A stretch of DNA of 64,000 nt, from the NCBI GenBank assembly GCA_028829895.1, contig CM054181.1:112869860-112933859 (forward strand), written 5' to 3'. Below are positions 1 through 11,699 of the stretch, piece after piece. The DNA is from Sinotaia quadrata (lineage: Eukaryota; Mollusca; Gastropoda; Architaenioglossa; Viviparidae). The notes below the pieces were generated by a model. It saw only the letters and a program-made list of their open reading frames with translations, was not told the DNA's origin and searched no databases. A program made the position numbers and the translations under genes. Numbering within the stretch: the first letter of the stretch is position 1; every line of letters begins with the position of its first letter.

Positions 1-96
1 TCTACTGAGCCATCCATGTGCAATCTAACTTGCGGCCCTCCATGCACTCTCAATTGGAAATGTGGCCCTCTGGCCTAAAAAGTTTGTGCACCCCTG
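1..96 (-). mobile_element. hAT-like transposon terminal fragment
   Basis: Read on the minus strand the fragment begins CAGGGGTGCACAAACT at position 96 and continues into a GGCCAGAGGGCCACA-type stretch, the usual look of a hAT terminal inverted repeat and subterminal region. The outermost base is at 96; the next eight bases (97-104) would be the target duplication, but the other end lies outside the window. A related end is present at 59780-59826. No transposase is visible. Confidence 0.6.
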
Positions 97-1019
97 CACT
101 AGACTGACCAGTAGTACATGCGCAGCTAAAGATGGCCGTTAATGTAATGCTGTTGTTGCTTTTAATTAATTGTAAGAGGTCAAAGGTAAATCTTTGTTGC
201 AAAAAGAAAAAAAAAATAATAGCATACGATCGATTCCATTTGAGTACAGACTCACGATGTCTTCAAAACGATGACAGTACAAGTTTCAATCCTGTATCTA
301 GAGATAGTGTCATTATTTCAAATCACTTATCATCGATCTTTTCGCAGACATCGACAAGCGCTGGTAAATTAATTACCTTGATGCGAATGTAAGGTTGGTG
401 GGCGGAAGTGATAGGTGGGTAGGAAGAGCGGTAATGGAAACAGTACTAACGGAATGTAGCTGTCAACAGTATGAACGAGTCGACTTCTGTATGGTGTGGA
501 CACCCACGGGGAAAATACTAAGCGAAACTAGAAAACATTCGAAATGAAGTTAGTGGGTTCTAGACAATCACAATACTGCTGATACAGGTAAAAGTAATGA
601 GCGGCTAGCACGTCATCGCAGTGTTACGTAGTAGATACGAGTAAAAGGAATGAGCGGCTAGCACGTCATCACAGTGTTACGTCGTTGATGGCCATATTGT
701 GCTGTAATGATGGTGGTGGTGTTCGTGAACATTTAATAAAATATCTTGTATCTTATACAAGTTCTAAGTTTTTACAATAATTATACGCTAAAAAAAGAAC
801 AAAGATCTTAATGCAAACTATTTAAAATACATAAGAAACTGAAGATAATATAATGAATTCACATGGCACAATACCAATACATAAAAATGATAATCAGGAA
901 TACAAAGAATTTACAAATGCACACAACAGAACAAAGAACCTATCTACTCTAGCGTATGGGTCTAGAAAATAATCCTGGAGCATATCAACCTCAAAGTCAA
1001 CCGAATCCAGGTAGATGGA
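97..1019. other. No recognised gene; one short duplication
   Basis: AT-rich sequence upstream of the LINE remnant. Positions 581-682 hold two copies of a roughly 51-bp unit containing GAGCGGCTAGCACGTCATC, differing at a few bases. A serine-rich open frame around 255-371 ends at a GTAAAT donor-like site, but its phase does not fit the first recognised exon of the KIAA0513-like gene, so it is not annotated as coding. Confidence 0.5.
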
Positions 1020-1335
1020 CCCTGATAACCTAAGGGAATGTTGCTAGAGAATTGTTTTAGGAATGCTAGAGAAACGCCTGTTGGCTGGAGTGTACACGTG
1101 CGTGAGATCTGGCAGGTATTTAGGGCTGGTAACAGTGAAGTCTCTTGACATGATCAGTTTCCAAAGATCAGAGAATAATCCTTCCCGCAATGTTTGGACC
1201 TTCTGAAGTTTTTGTTTTGTTTTGTTTTGTTTTTGCACACGACACTGTTGTAGGCCAGAGAGAAGAGAGTTGCAATAATCAAATCGAGAAAGCACTAGTG
1301 AACAACACAGCGGTTTTATAGCATCAAACAGTTAA
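1020..1335 (-). pseudogene. LINE ORF2 C-terminal remnant (CR1/Jockey-like)
   Basis: The minus-strand frame reads LVLSRFDYCNSLLSGL, then KLQKVQT, and further on SPKYLPDLTHVYTPANRR and SIPKTIL. These blocks, in this order, are characteristic of the region just after the reverse-transcriptase domain of CR1/L2/Jockey-type non-LTR retrotransposons. The segment between KLQKVQT and SPKYL is shorter than I expect from intact copies, and a TTTTG-type simple repeat at about 1209-1233 interrupts the RVQK-KLQKV junction, so this is a dead copy. No 3' tail or target duplication was found. Confidence 0.7.
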
Positions 1336-1389
1336 AAGAAAAAAGACATACACACACAAAAACAACTTGCGAATAGTGCTGATACACCT

Positions 1390-1878
1390 TGGCTCCGGAC
1401 AATCCTGCTCTATATGCTGATATCAAACGCTCCAGACAATCCTGCTCTGTATGCTGTTGTTGTCAAAACTCCAGACAATCCTGCTCTGTATGCTGTTGTT
1501 GTCAAAAGCTCTAGACAATCCTGCTCTGTATACTGTTGTTGTCAAAACTCCAGACAATCCTGCTCTGTATGCTGTTGTTGTCAAAAGCTCTAGACAATCC
1601 TGCTCTGTATACTGTTGTTGTCAAAACTCCAGACAATCCTGCTCTGTATGCTGTTGTTGTCAAAAGCTCTAGACAATCCTGCTCTGTATACTGTTGTTGT
1701 CAAAACTCCAGACAATCCTGCTCTGTATGCTGTTGTTGTCAAAAGCTCTAGACAATCCTGCTCTATATGCTGTTGTTGTCAAAAGCTCTAGACTAACCTC
1801 TATATGCTGTTATTGTCAAAAGCTCCAGACAAACCTCTGTATGCCGTTATTGTCAAAAGCTCTAGACAAATCTCATAA
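1390..1878. repeat. Minisatellite, 39/40-bp monomers in a 79-bp dimer
   Basis: About twelve copies of a unit around CAGACAATCCTGCTCTGTAT and GCTGTTGTTGTCAAAA. In the centre two monomer types alternate strictly (AACTCC...ATGCTG and AAGCTCTAG...ATACTG), giving a 79-bp dimeric higher-order repeat. Monomers at the right edge are degenerate. Open frames across it reflect the repeat and are not evidence of coding. Confidence 0.9.
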
Positions 1879-2086
1879 GGAGTGTCATAATCTCCCTTTA
1901 AATCGTACGATGGTGGGTGATTAATTTCGCCATTATACTTTTAATAAATGTAAATTGGTTTTAAGTCTTGTGTGATAAATAATCGGGAAGCGCTATTCCG
2001 AGTTTTTCTAGTTGCACCTGTCGGAAGCTCTGTAGAATAAAGAATTGTGAGTACAACATCCAAATTTCAATCCAAACATAACGGAT

Positions 2087-2288
2087 CGTTAAATTGCATA
2101 CGACACTTCGTTGCGTTAAATTGCATACGACACTTGGTTGACATATCGTTAAATTGCATACGACACTTCGTTGACATATCGTTAAATTGCATACGACACT
2201 TCGTTGACATATCGTTAAATTGCATACGACACTTCGTTGACATTTCGTTAAATTGCATACGACACTTCGTTGACATATCGTCAAGCTG
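2087..2288. repeat. 33-bp minisatellite
   Basis: About six copies of a 33-bp unit containing AAATTGCATACGACACTTCG then TTGACATATCG; the first copy is shortened. The period is divisible by three, so several frames stay open on both strands. Confidence 0.9.
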
Positions 2289-3860
2289 TTCCTTTTAAAG
2301 AAATCGATAAACGAGAGACAAAAAACAGCAGAGATTGACTGAGAACGCAGTCAGCCTTGGCCAGGTAGAACGTTTTTGAAACTTGCATTAAAGGAACAAT
2401 ATGTCGAACTCAGAACACACTGCGTGTGAAATTGTAAAGGGCGTTAACTAACTTCTTGACACGTCAGGAGGTATGACGCACATTAGTCGCAAAATTGTTA
2501 TAGAGGCACATTTAAAATGAATGTATCTTTACCCAGTGAAACAAGCCTTTCAAAGATCTATATGCATAAGTGTATGAATGAGGGGGGGGGGGGAAGAGAC
2601 AGAAATGAAGGGAAGGAGATTATATATTCATCTCTAAAGATGTATTTTGTTTGTTTTTAAAAAAAATTTTTGTAACAAGTTCAGATTCGGAGTCAGAAGT
2701 TAGCTGCAAAGTCATATTTTGACTTGCAAAGGTATTTGAGAAGCATGAAAACCCTCATTGGAATGAGAACATTACCAATGCCAGTGAATACGTGGAACTG
2801 CATGGTCAGCAGGACACAACTGACTATGCCTAGGTATGGTGCAACTCTGAAAAATCGCCACAGTTAAAAGTTGAGCTGTGAAGATTCACAGTGACTGATT
2901 CTCTACAATGTATAGTGTAGAGCAGGGACAAAAAATGAAAAATAAACTCTACATTAAGTGGAATGGTCTTTATATCCACTTTCAAGAAAATATATCTAAA
3001 GATCTTAATTGTCTAGAATCTAGTATAACGTAGGAGAGGCTTGCCTCAAAAGTAATTGTCTAGTTATGATTTTGTTATATTAAAAAATCCTTGTTTCTTC
3101 AATTCTTCATTCATCTTGTTAATTACTGATCATTTCCTCATGTAAATACACCCAGCAATGCTTGCACCATCATTATCTGTTATCTGTTGGTGATCATACT
3201 CACCATGGGGACTGTTCAAATGAGCAAAAACGTGTGTTGTAGAGCCATCAAAAACGTGTGTTGTAGAGCCATCTAAAACGTGTGTTGTAGAGCCATTTGG
3301 GTGGAATGTTTTGAAAAATAATTGCTGAAACACTTTGACTCCCTCATTGACCAGAGCTCTTCACATTTTAAACTTAAAATAGTCTGTCAGATTGTCAATC
3401 AAACATATATACATTTCCAGATATAAAAGAACAATCTTGAATGTGGACCAGATATTTTTTCTTTAAATAAATAGAGAAGATCATAAAAGCCAAGACTGGT
3501 GTTGAAGAAGAAAAAGATGTTTTAAAAGGGTCTTTTAAAAAAAAAAATTAGTGTGTAGGCTACTCTAAATCAGTGTCACCTTATTTCAAATATTAGTAGA
3601 TTTCTTCTTGATTTTATTCTCAAAAGTGTTGTGTCGGCTGATGAGAGCCCAGCTTCGCCCCACCACATTACGGCCTGTAGACCAATTCCAGACGCGTTAA
3701 TTTGTCCTGGCGTGGGCTGTGTCAGTGGGAATTAAAGTAATCTCGGTTGGCCAGGGAGGAAAAAAAAAACGAGGAAAATAGAGAGGGAAATATCTTTATT
3801 TGCACCTTGTGGGACTTTGCACCCAGACATATCACTTCTGGGTAACGGTCCCCTCAGTTC
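2289..3860. other. No recognised gene; short repeats only
   Basis: Mostly unique AT-rich sequence. It contains a G-run at 2582-2592 and three copies of a 24-bp unit (ACGTGTGTTGTAGAGCCAT) at about 3228-3298. No splice-bounded coding block or RNA gene was recognised. Confidence 0.5.
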
Positions 3861-3876
3861 TGATTGCTTCACTTAT

Positions 3877-3916
<40 letters not shown>

Positions 3917-4075
3917 CGTGCGTTTTGACATGTGGTTTTATGCGTGTATATATATGTGTGTGTGTATGTGTGCTTGTGCATGGGTGCGCAATGATTCTTT
4001 GTGAGTGTGCCTGTGTGTTTGTGAGTATATTTGTGTCTGTATGTAGATTTTTGCTTGCGTGTATGTGTGATTAAA
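3877..4075. repeat. (TG)n with (CG)n run and TG-rich tail
   Basis: A pure TG run passes directly into GCGCGCGCG and then a degenerate TG/TATG stretch. It is an alternating purine-pyrimidine tract. The Cys/Val-rich frames here come from the simple repeat. Confidence 0.9.
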
Positions 4076-4440
4076 TCTGCATGTATTTTACCCTTACAAT
4101 GTCTATAGCTGACAATGCACTTCGTCAATGCACTGTAGAAATTGGCAAAAGCGATGAATCAAGATAATTGTTTTAATTAAAAACGATCAGTACTAACTAC
4201 AGCAGGGATAGGATAATGATAATAATAAATAAATTATTAATCACTTTAATAATGAGCATAAAAACTTATAGAAACCAGATATAAATTACAACAACAAACA
4301 TTCTCAAAATATAATCTTTAGCGTAGCTATGACATTGTACAAAGAATGACATTCGTTGGACAAACTGAAACGTTCATGTGCTCAAGAGAAATAATCACAA
4401 GTGATTATCACTAAACGTGAACCGATGATTAATGACACAT

Positions 4441-4903
4441 ATTTGCTAAAGAGATATGTTCACAAGCAATTATCGCATTCTTGTTCCGTGGACTAAATGA
4501 TACAATTGCTAAAGAGATATGTTCACAAGCAATTATCACATTCTTGTTCCGTGGACTAAATGATACAATTGCTAAAGAGATATGTTCACAAGCAATTATC
4601 ACATTCTTGTTCCGTGGACTAAATGATACAATTGCTAAAGAGATATGTTCACAAGCAATTATCACATTCTTGTTCCGTGGACTAAATGATACAATTGCTA
4701 AAGAGATATGTTCACAAGCAATTATCAAATTCTTGTTCCGTGGACTAAATGATACAATTGCTAAAGAGATATGTTCACAAGCAATTATCAAATTCTTGTT
4801 CCGTGGACTAAATGATACAATTGCTAAAGAGATATGTTCACAAGCAATTATCACATTCTTGTTCCGTGGACTAAATGATACAATTGCTAAAGACATATTG
4901 TTG
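4441..4903. repeat. 63-bp minisatellite
   Basis: Just over seven nearly identical copies of a 63-bp unit that includes GCTAAAGAGATATGTTCACA and TTCTTGTTCCGTGGACTAAA. Copies differ mainly at one A/C position and at the edges. 63 is divisible by three and the unit lacks stops in one frame of each strand, which gives long mirrored frames without a coding signature. Confidence 0.95.
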
Positions 4904-4919
4904 CCATAATAATCGTGCA

Positions 4920-5360
4920 TACTTTGTACATGGGCTTATTCATGTGCTAAAGAAGTACGATCACCAATAAATGTACACATAAACATAATTCATATACCAA
5001 AAAAAAAAAAATACGATCACTAATAAATATACACATAAACATAGTTCATGTACCAAAGAAATTCGATCACCAGTAAAGGTACACATAATCATAATTCGTG
5101 TACCACAGAAATATTCACCAATAAATGTACACAAATAATAATTCATGTACCCAAGAAATGCGATCACCTATAAAGTACGCATAATCATAATTCGTGTACC
5201 CAAGAAATGCGATCACCGATAAAGTACGCATAATCATAATTCATGTACCCAAGAAATGCGATCACCTACGCATAATCATAATTCATGTACCCAAGAAATG
5301 CGATCACCTATAAATTACGCATAATCATAATTCATATAAAAAGAAACGTGATCGCCTATC
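4920..5360. repeat. Degenerate ~45-50-bp array
   Basis: Eight or nine copies of a unit with AAGAAATGCGATCACC, a spacer with GTACGCATAATCATAATTCA and TGTACC. Copy lengths vary and some lack the middle segment. It starts within 20 bp of the end of the preceding 63-bp array, and both contain ATGTGCTAAAGA-like words, so they may share an origin. Confidence 0.85.
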
Positions 5361-5589
5361 TGGGTAAAACATAACAGTCTCAAGTTAAGACGAAAGTACC
5401 CTTGAAAATGAACTATTGGTACCTTGACCCGGTTGGGATAGAAGTACGTTTACTTGTGTGAAGGGCGGGGATGGGGACGAATCCCCGAATCCCTTCTTCG
5501 TACAAGGTGATCGAACACCCATTTCTGGTGACGTCACACGTCCGAATCCTACTATTAAACGTTTCAAAGAAAGTTGTGTGTCCCATATT

Positions 5590-5925
5590 TACCGCTTTCA
5601 CAGGCACAAATACACACTTATAACACACGTATACACATATAATCATATACAGACATAACACAAATACACACTTATAACACACGTATACGCATATAATCAT
5701 ATACAGAACATAACACAAATACACACTTATAACACGTATACACATATAATCATATACAGACATAACACAAATACACACTTATAACACACGTATACGCATA
5801 TAATCATATACAGAACATAACACAAATACACACTTATAACACGTATACACATATAATCATATACAGACATAACACAAATACATACATAAACACAAACGCA
5901 CAAAACACACATATATAACACAAAT
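5590..5925. repeat. ~57-bp AT/CA-rich minisatellite
   Basis: About five copies of a unit made of ACACAAATACACACTTATAA, an ACGTATACGCATATAATC segment and ATATACAGACATAAC. Alternate copies carry CACACG or CACG and CAGACATA or CAGAACATA, which suggests dimeric organisation. Confidence 0.9.
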
Positions 5926-6494
5926 ATAATTACTCACATGCACACGCATACCAGTTGTGGAGTCACTCGAATTTTCACGTACCCTTTTTCTAATTTCGGG
6001 TAGATGTAGACAGATCCAAAAGGCCAGGCAGTATGAATGGGGCCAAAGCCCCTATCCTTATATGGCAAGCAATAACATTTAAGTAGACAAATTAAATGTG
6101 CAGTCACATGAGGAGTTAAAAGGTTGTTTATAACAGGACTAGTTAGTGAATTGGTGGTCAGCCTGACCGTCTGGAGGTTAATTACAACTGAAAAGTACGC
6201 ACCGCAGTTTTCCAGGTCTAAGCCACAATGCTGTTCCCTTGATTGGTGGGGAAGATTGCTTTCATCGCTTGGGAAGTTTCTTGAGCCGTTTCAGGCCTTT
6301 CAGGAATCCCCAAATAATCAGTCGACGAGTCTGCTTGGACATTGAGTTCGGCCTGCACCAGTAGTCTGGGAGAAGCAGGGATTATAAGATTGCATTACAA
6401 GCTCTATAGGGAGACCTGGGTCACGTGACTGAGCATAGTAAATAAAATCTGCACCAAATGGCAAACTTCATCAACATAGACCTATTCACATGTC

Positions 6495-6735
6495 CTAACA
6501 GTGATTGTACAGTCTGAAGAGAATGACAAACGTAAACAACAAAGACCTACCTGTTCAAATGTACAACTTAATTTGCACACTATGCAGATGACAAACTTAA
6601 ACAATAAAGACCTACCTGTTCAAGTGTCCTACTTAAATTGTACAATACCCAGTTGGCATACTCGACACTGCAACTTACCTGTTCAAGTGCCCTACTTAAT
6701 TTGTACAACATGCAGATGGCAAACTCGACTCATAG
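6495..6735. repeat. Diverged ~60-bp array
   Basis: Three to four diverged copies built around CCTACCTGTTCAAGTGTCC, ACTTAATTTGTACAA and ATGCAGATGACAAAC. Low identity between copies marks an old array. Confidence 0.7.
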
Positions 6736-6795
6736 ACCTTAATAAGTGACGTTCATTCAGTACGCTTGCACGGAAGAGGATTAATAAGGAGTTTG

Positions 6796-6798
<3 letters not shown>

Positions 6799-6853
<55 letters not shown>

Positions 6854-6857
6854 CGCT
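6799..6857. repeat. (TG)n-(CG)n tract
   Basis: A pure TG run of over 40 bp followed by GCGCGCGCGCG. Same architecture as the tract near 3877-3922. Confidence 0.95.
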
Positions 6858-7922
6858 GTGTAGTCACGTTCGCATGAGCTAGCCATCGCAAGCGAATTAA
6901 AGGGGGAATAATTGGGCTGTTAGGAGCTAAGTTTAGCAGCCTAGTTTAGAAAAAAAAATCACCGTCTGTATAAACAAATAAACAGACAAATAAATAAATT
7001 ATAAATCTCGCAATTAAAAATCTTCCATATAAAAGCCATTCAGCGATAGATGGTAAATATCACAGTAATATTTTTTAAAATTATATTTTCCTTTTTCATG
7101 GCTGGCAATAATTGCTGCACTTGCATTTGCAGCTGACAAAGAAAGAGCACAACTTCATTTCTACCTTAAACTCTTGCCATCATAAACTTAATTAACTCGA
7201 TTTAAATTTAATTTATTAGTTGGGGGTAACGTTTACCTATCTTGCCTCATGATATTTGACTTGCACTAATTTTACTTTAAGTTTAAAAAGAAAGAAGTTT
7301 TTTGGCCACGTGCGCCAAATACAGGAAGAAGAACCCATTCTTTATCAGCGTTATCTACTAACCCACATTGGTAATTTGCCTTACTGCTGTATGCTGTTGC
7401 TCATTGTTGTTAAATGTTAGTTTGTATGTTTTGCTTTTATTTCAAATGATGGCATTGATTTATATCTGCTTTATAACTTTTAGAAGGCAATCAATAGAGC
7501 ATAGTGCTGATATACAAACTTTGTTGCAAAATGGATATTGATTTTTTTGCTATGGATTTTATTTCCATAATCCACTACAAATAATTTATCATCTGCTCAA
7601 GCATCTTTCATTGGTATGCCTGTTAATTACATAGACTAGTGGAGTGAGCATTGCCTTCTACTCACTGACAACTTAAGTCGGAAGTTCTTGAAACATTTTC
7701 ATGGGAAAGAGATATACTTTGTATGTGCACGTGGATTAGAAGTCCTTATAGTTCCACCAGGGCAAGGTGAATAGACTCTAAAGAACTTTGTACCGAGGAT
7801 GGATTTGATCCACCACATCCACCACAACTTTAGCCCACGGAATACCGGGCTAGAATCTGCCTTCGCCGGTCAGACATATTTGCACCGGACGAACGAGCAA
7901 GGACACTACAAGACTGACTTTT
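6858..7922. other. No recognised gene
   Basis: AT-rich, largely single-copy sequence. I see no open frame bounded by convincing splice sites, no RNA gene and no clear transposon end. Confidence 0.5.
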
Positions 7923-8250
7923 AAAATTTCTACTCCAAAGTTGACAAATCTCTTCAACTGCAAAAATTACTACTTGTTGATTTGAAAAAATTCTACTCTA
8001 AAGTTGACAAATCTCTTCAACTGCAAAAATTACTACTTGTTGATTTGAAAAAATTCTACTCTAAAGTTGACAAATCTCTTCAACTGCAAAAATTACTACT
8101 TGTTGATTTGAAAAAATTCTACTCTAAAGTTGACAAATCTCTTCAACTGCAAAAATTACTACTTGTTGATTTGAAAAAATTCTACTCTAAAGTTGACAAA
8201 TCTCTTCAATTGCAAAAATTACTACTTGTTGATTTTAATAAGTTCTACGA
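7923..8250. repeat. 63-bp minisatellite with a 21-residue open frame
   Basis: Five nearly identical copies of a 63-bp unit, preceded by a first copy with one substitution. In one + frame each copy reads as a lysine/leucine-rich 21-residue block (FYSKVDKSLQLQKLLL...). Near-identity at all codon positions, no splice context and no family match argue for a young minisatellite. It is not annotated as coding. Confidence 0.9.
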
Positions 8251-8649
8251 CGATATGTCTACTGGACAGCCCCACCACCCCCACCATCCCCCTTTTCTCC
8301 CAGGGTGAAATTGGAAGCGTTCACCAACTTAACAACAACAACAATTGGATTTGATTTAATTAAATTTTTCTTAAAAGTCTGCTTTCAGCACTCTTTGATT
8401 TGACTTATGGATTTGTCTTTCGGCAAATTGTGTCACTGCCAACACCATGAGTGTCACAGCGTTTTTAACCTGTTTCAAACTGTTTTCTAGAAGAAACCAT
8501 ACCATCCTGATGATGGTAGTGGGTTGGTTTTCGTGTAGCCTATAATCTTCTTCCTTTATTGTCTGTTACATTCAACAGTTACCACATGTTTGACAATTAA
8601 GACTTCAAATCAATTGATTGAGGGTGGGTATGACGGGATGCCATGACAG

Positions 8650-9130
8650 AACTCACGTGTCTGTATGTAAATATCGTCAGGTGATTGTCCAGTTACTCAT
8701 TTTGTGACATTGTCTCGATGTGCCTGTATGTAAATATCAGGTGATTGTCCAGTCATTCATGTTGTGACATTGTTTCGGTGTGTCTATATGTAAATATCGT
8801 CAGGTGATTGTCAAATTACTCATTTTGTGACATTATCTCGATGTGTCTGTATGTAAATATCAGGTGATTGTCTCAGTGTGCCTGTATGTAAATATCAGGT
8901 GATTGTCTCATTGTGTCTGTATGTAAATATCAGCTGATTGTCTCAGTGTGCCTGTATGTAAATATCAGATGATTGTCCAGTCACTCATGTTGTGACATTG
9001 TTTCGGTGTGTCTATATGTAAATATCGTCAGTTGATTGTCAAATTACTCATTTTGTGACATTATCTCGATGTGTCTGTATGTAAATATCAGGTGATTGTC
9101 TCAGTGTGTCTGTATGTAAATATCGCCAAG
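8650..9130. repeat. Compound array around GTGTGTCTGTATGTAAATATC
   Basis: Roughly ten units containing TCTGTATGTAAATATC followed by AGGTGATTGTC; some units also carry a longer segment with CAGTTACTCATTTTGTGACA. Long and short versions are mixed irregularly. Confidence 0.85.
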
Positions 9131-9659
9131 TTCGACATTGTCTTGTTGTTAGGCTTACTGGTTGCGAGAGGTGATGAGTGTTGCACATTATGACCTTTCG
9201 CTAATGTATTCACCACAAGTGCGTCACATTAATAATAATTAATTAACACAGTAGCCTGAACGCTAGAAGAGGTAAACAGACTATAAAAAAATCGATAGAA
9301 ACAGCAGAATTCAAATAAGCTGCTGCAGAATTAAATCAATTTAGCTTTAACCTATAAAGATTTTAACTTTCAAAATGGCACTAAATTGTCTTTTATTCCC
9401 CAGAGCAGCAAGATTAAAGCGACAAGAAAACGAGAATTTCCGATGAAGGAGTTTAGCGAGAGGTGGAGATGAAAGGGAAGAGGGGGAAAAAAGTGGGGGA
9501 GGGGAAAATTGACAGTAGAAGAAGGCAGAACTAGAGTTCATTGATCGCGCAGTTTCTAAAAATAGAAATCTTTCCGTGATCCGACTGTTTGACAGCGTTA
9601 TTATTTTTTCTCCCAACACGTAGCTTGTCACTGTGTGCATTTTCTCCATATTAGCCATT

Positions 9660-10100
9660 GCGTGAGTACATACACAATTATATAATACAAGAACATAATA
9701 TAATTATAATATCACTGTGGGCATTACCTTTACATTGTGTGCGTACATACACAATTTATAAAGAATATAATGCAATGATAATATCACTGTGGGCATTACC
9801 TTTACTTTGTGTGCGTACATACACAATTTATAAAGAATATAATGCAATGATAATATCACTGTGGGCATTACCTTTACATTGTGTGCGTACATACACAATT
9901 TATAAAGAATATAATGCAATGATAATATCACTGTGGGCATTACCTTTACTTTGTGTGCGTACATACACAATTTATAAAGAATATAATACAATTATAATAT
10001 CACTGTGGGCATTACCTTTACATTGTGTGCGTACATACACAATTTATAAAGAATATAATACAATGATAATATCACTGTGGGCATTACCTTTACTTTGCGT
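9660..10100. repeat. 72-bp minisatellite
   Basis: Six copies of a 72-bp unit containing CATACACAATTTATAAAGAA and ATATCACTGTGGGCATTACC; the words TTTACATTGTG and TTTACTTTGTG alternate, indicating a dimeric (144-bp) arrangement. It abuts the 51-bp array that follows. Confidence 0.95.
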
Positions 10101-10718
10101 GAGTGTGTAAAGTGCTAAATCTTGTGAGCATAATTATCTTTACATTGTGTGAGTGTGTAAAGTGCTGTATCTTGTGAGCATAATTATCTTTACATTGTGT
10201 GAGTGTGTAAAAGTGCTATATCTTGTGAGCATAATTATCTTTACATTGTGTGAGTGTGTAAAAGTGCTATATCTTGTGAGCATAATTATCTTTACATTGT
10301 GTGAGTGTGTAAAAGTGCTATATCTTGTGAGCATAATTATCTTTACATTGTGTGAGTGTGTAAAAGTGCTATATCTTGTGAGCATAATTATCTTTACATT
10401 GTGTGAGTGTGTAAAAGTGCTATATCTTGTGAGCATAATTATCTTTACATTGTGTGAGTGTGTAAAAGTGCTGTATCTTGTGAGCATAATTATCTTTACA
10501 TTGTGTGAGTGTGTAAAAGTGCTATATCTTGTGAGCATAATTATCTTTACATTGTGTGAGTGTGTAAAAGTGCTGTATCTTGTGAGCATAATTATCTTTA
10601 CATTGTGTGAGTGTGTAAAAGTGCTATATCTTGTGAGCATAATTATCTTTACATTGTGTGAGTGTGTAAAAGTGCTATATCTTGTGAGCATAATTATCTT
10701 TACATTGTGTGAGAGCGT
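10101..10718. repeat. 51-bp minisatellite
   Basis: About twelve copies of a 51-bp unit containing TATCTTGTGAGCATAATTAT, CTTTACATTGTGTGAG and TGTGTAAAAG. Copies differ mostly at one A/G base; the first two copies lack one A. It shares the CTTTACATTGTGTG core with the 72-bp array to the left. The frames of about 200 codons on both strands follow from the period. Confidence 0.95.
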
Positions 10719-11271
10719 ACACGAGTGTTGTAGTGTTACCACTATGATATATGCGGTTGTTCTTTGCAGGAGAGATAGGGCTTTAGTGAATGTGATTCAT
10801 TTTGTAGTACACGTATAACGTATGTACTTAAATCACACAGTGTGAAGTTCTGTCAATTCAAAACTTCTCAAAACAGTTCTTTTGAGGAATGTGTTTGCTA
10901 GTTTTAAATTGACAGATTATGTAGTCAGCGGTTTTCACTCGTGAATACGATGATGACCAGTTCACTAGAAAAATAAGTGTGACTGTGATTTGGTAAAATC
11001 ACTTCACACAAAAATGTGACTGCAGAAACGTAGCGCTGAATGAGGTTGTAAAGGCAATGGCGGTTGGGTGGGGGTCACATTAGCCAGTATGTACATAAAT
11101 AAAGTACCACTGCATAAGATAAGGCACTTCTCTGGAAACGCGGGTAAAGTCAACCCACATGAAAGCAACAGAGAAGCATATTGCTGAAATGTGATCATAA
11201 AAGCAATTCACACATCAGACAGATGAAATATTTGAGAGCCAGCTCACTATACTCGTGAATGCGGCTGTCAG

Positions 11272-11697
11272 AGAAACCTGCCATAGTACACTGCATTTGA
11301 TCGTAAAACCTGCCATAGTACACTGCATTTGATCGTAAAACCTGCCATAGTACACTGCATTTGATCGTAAAACCTGCCATAGTACACTGCATTTGATCGT
11401 AAAACCTGCCATAGTACACTGCATTTGATCGTAAAACCTGCCATAGTATACTGCATTTGATCGTAAAAACTGCCATAGTATACTGCATTTGATCGTAAAA
11501 CCTGCCATAGTATACTGCATTTGATCGTAAAACCTGCCATAGTACACTGCATTTGATCGTAAAACCTGCCATAATACACTGCAATTGATCGTAAAACCTG
11601 CCATAGTACACTGCATTTGATCGTAAAACCTGCCATAGTACACTGCATTTGATCGTAAAACCTGCCATAGTACACTGCATTTGATCGTAAAAGCAGT
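11272..11697. repeat. 32-bp minisatellite
   Basis: Thirteen copies of a 32-bp unit (CCTGCCATAGTACACTGCAT, TTGATCGTAAAA). A sub-block near 11445-11520 shares a TATACT variant, which shows local copying within the array. Because 32 is not a multiple of three, all three minus frames read through it in turn. Confidence 0.95.
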
Positions 11698-11699
11698 TC

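Noticed and set aside
132..392. Ser/Asp/Asn-rich open frame ending at a GTAAAT donor, considered as an N-terminal exon of the KIAA0513-like gene
   Set aside because: The frame ends in phase 1 at the donor, while the exon at 14032 needs phase 2; the acceptor is weak and the composition is typical of AT-rich DNA.
5460..5570. GC-richer block with GGTGATCGAACACCC considered as a tRNA gene or SINE
   Set aside because: No cloverleaf can be drawn and no A-box at the correct distance.
10140..10818. Open frames of about 200 codons on both strands
   Set aside because: They lie in a 51-bp minisatellite; the period is divisible by three and the unit happens to lack stops. No splice sites or family resemblance.
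11272..11697. CRISPR-like direct repeats
   Set aside because: Units are head-to-tail without unique spacers, in a eukaryotic intron-bearing sequence; this is a minisatellite.
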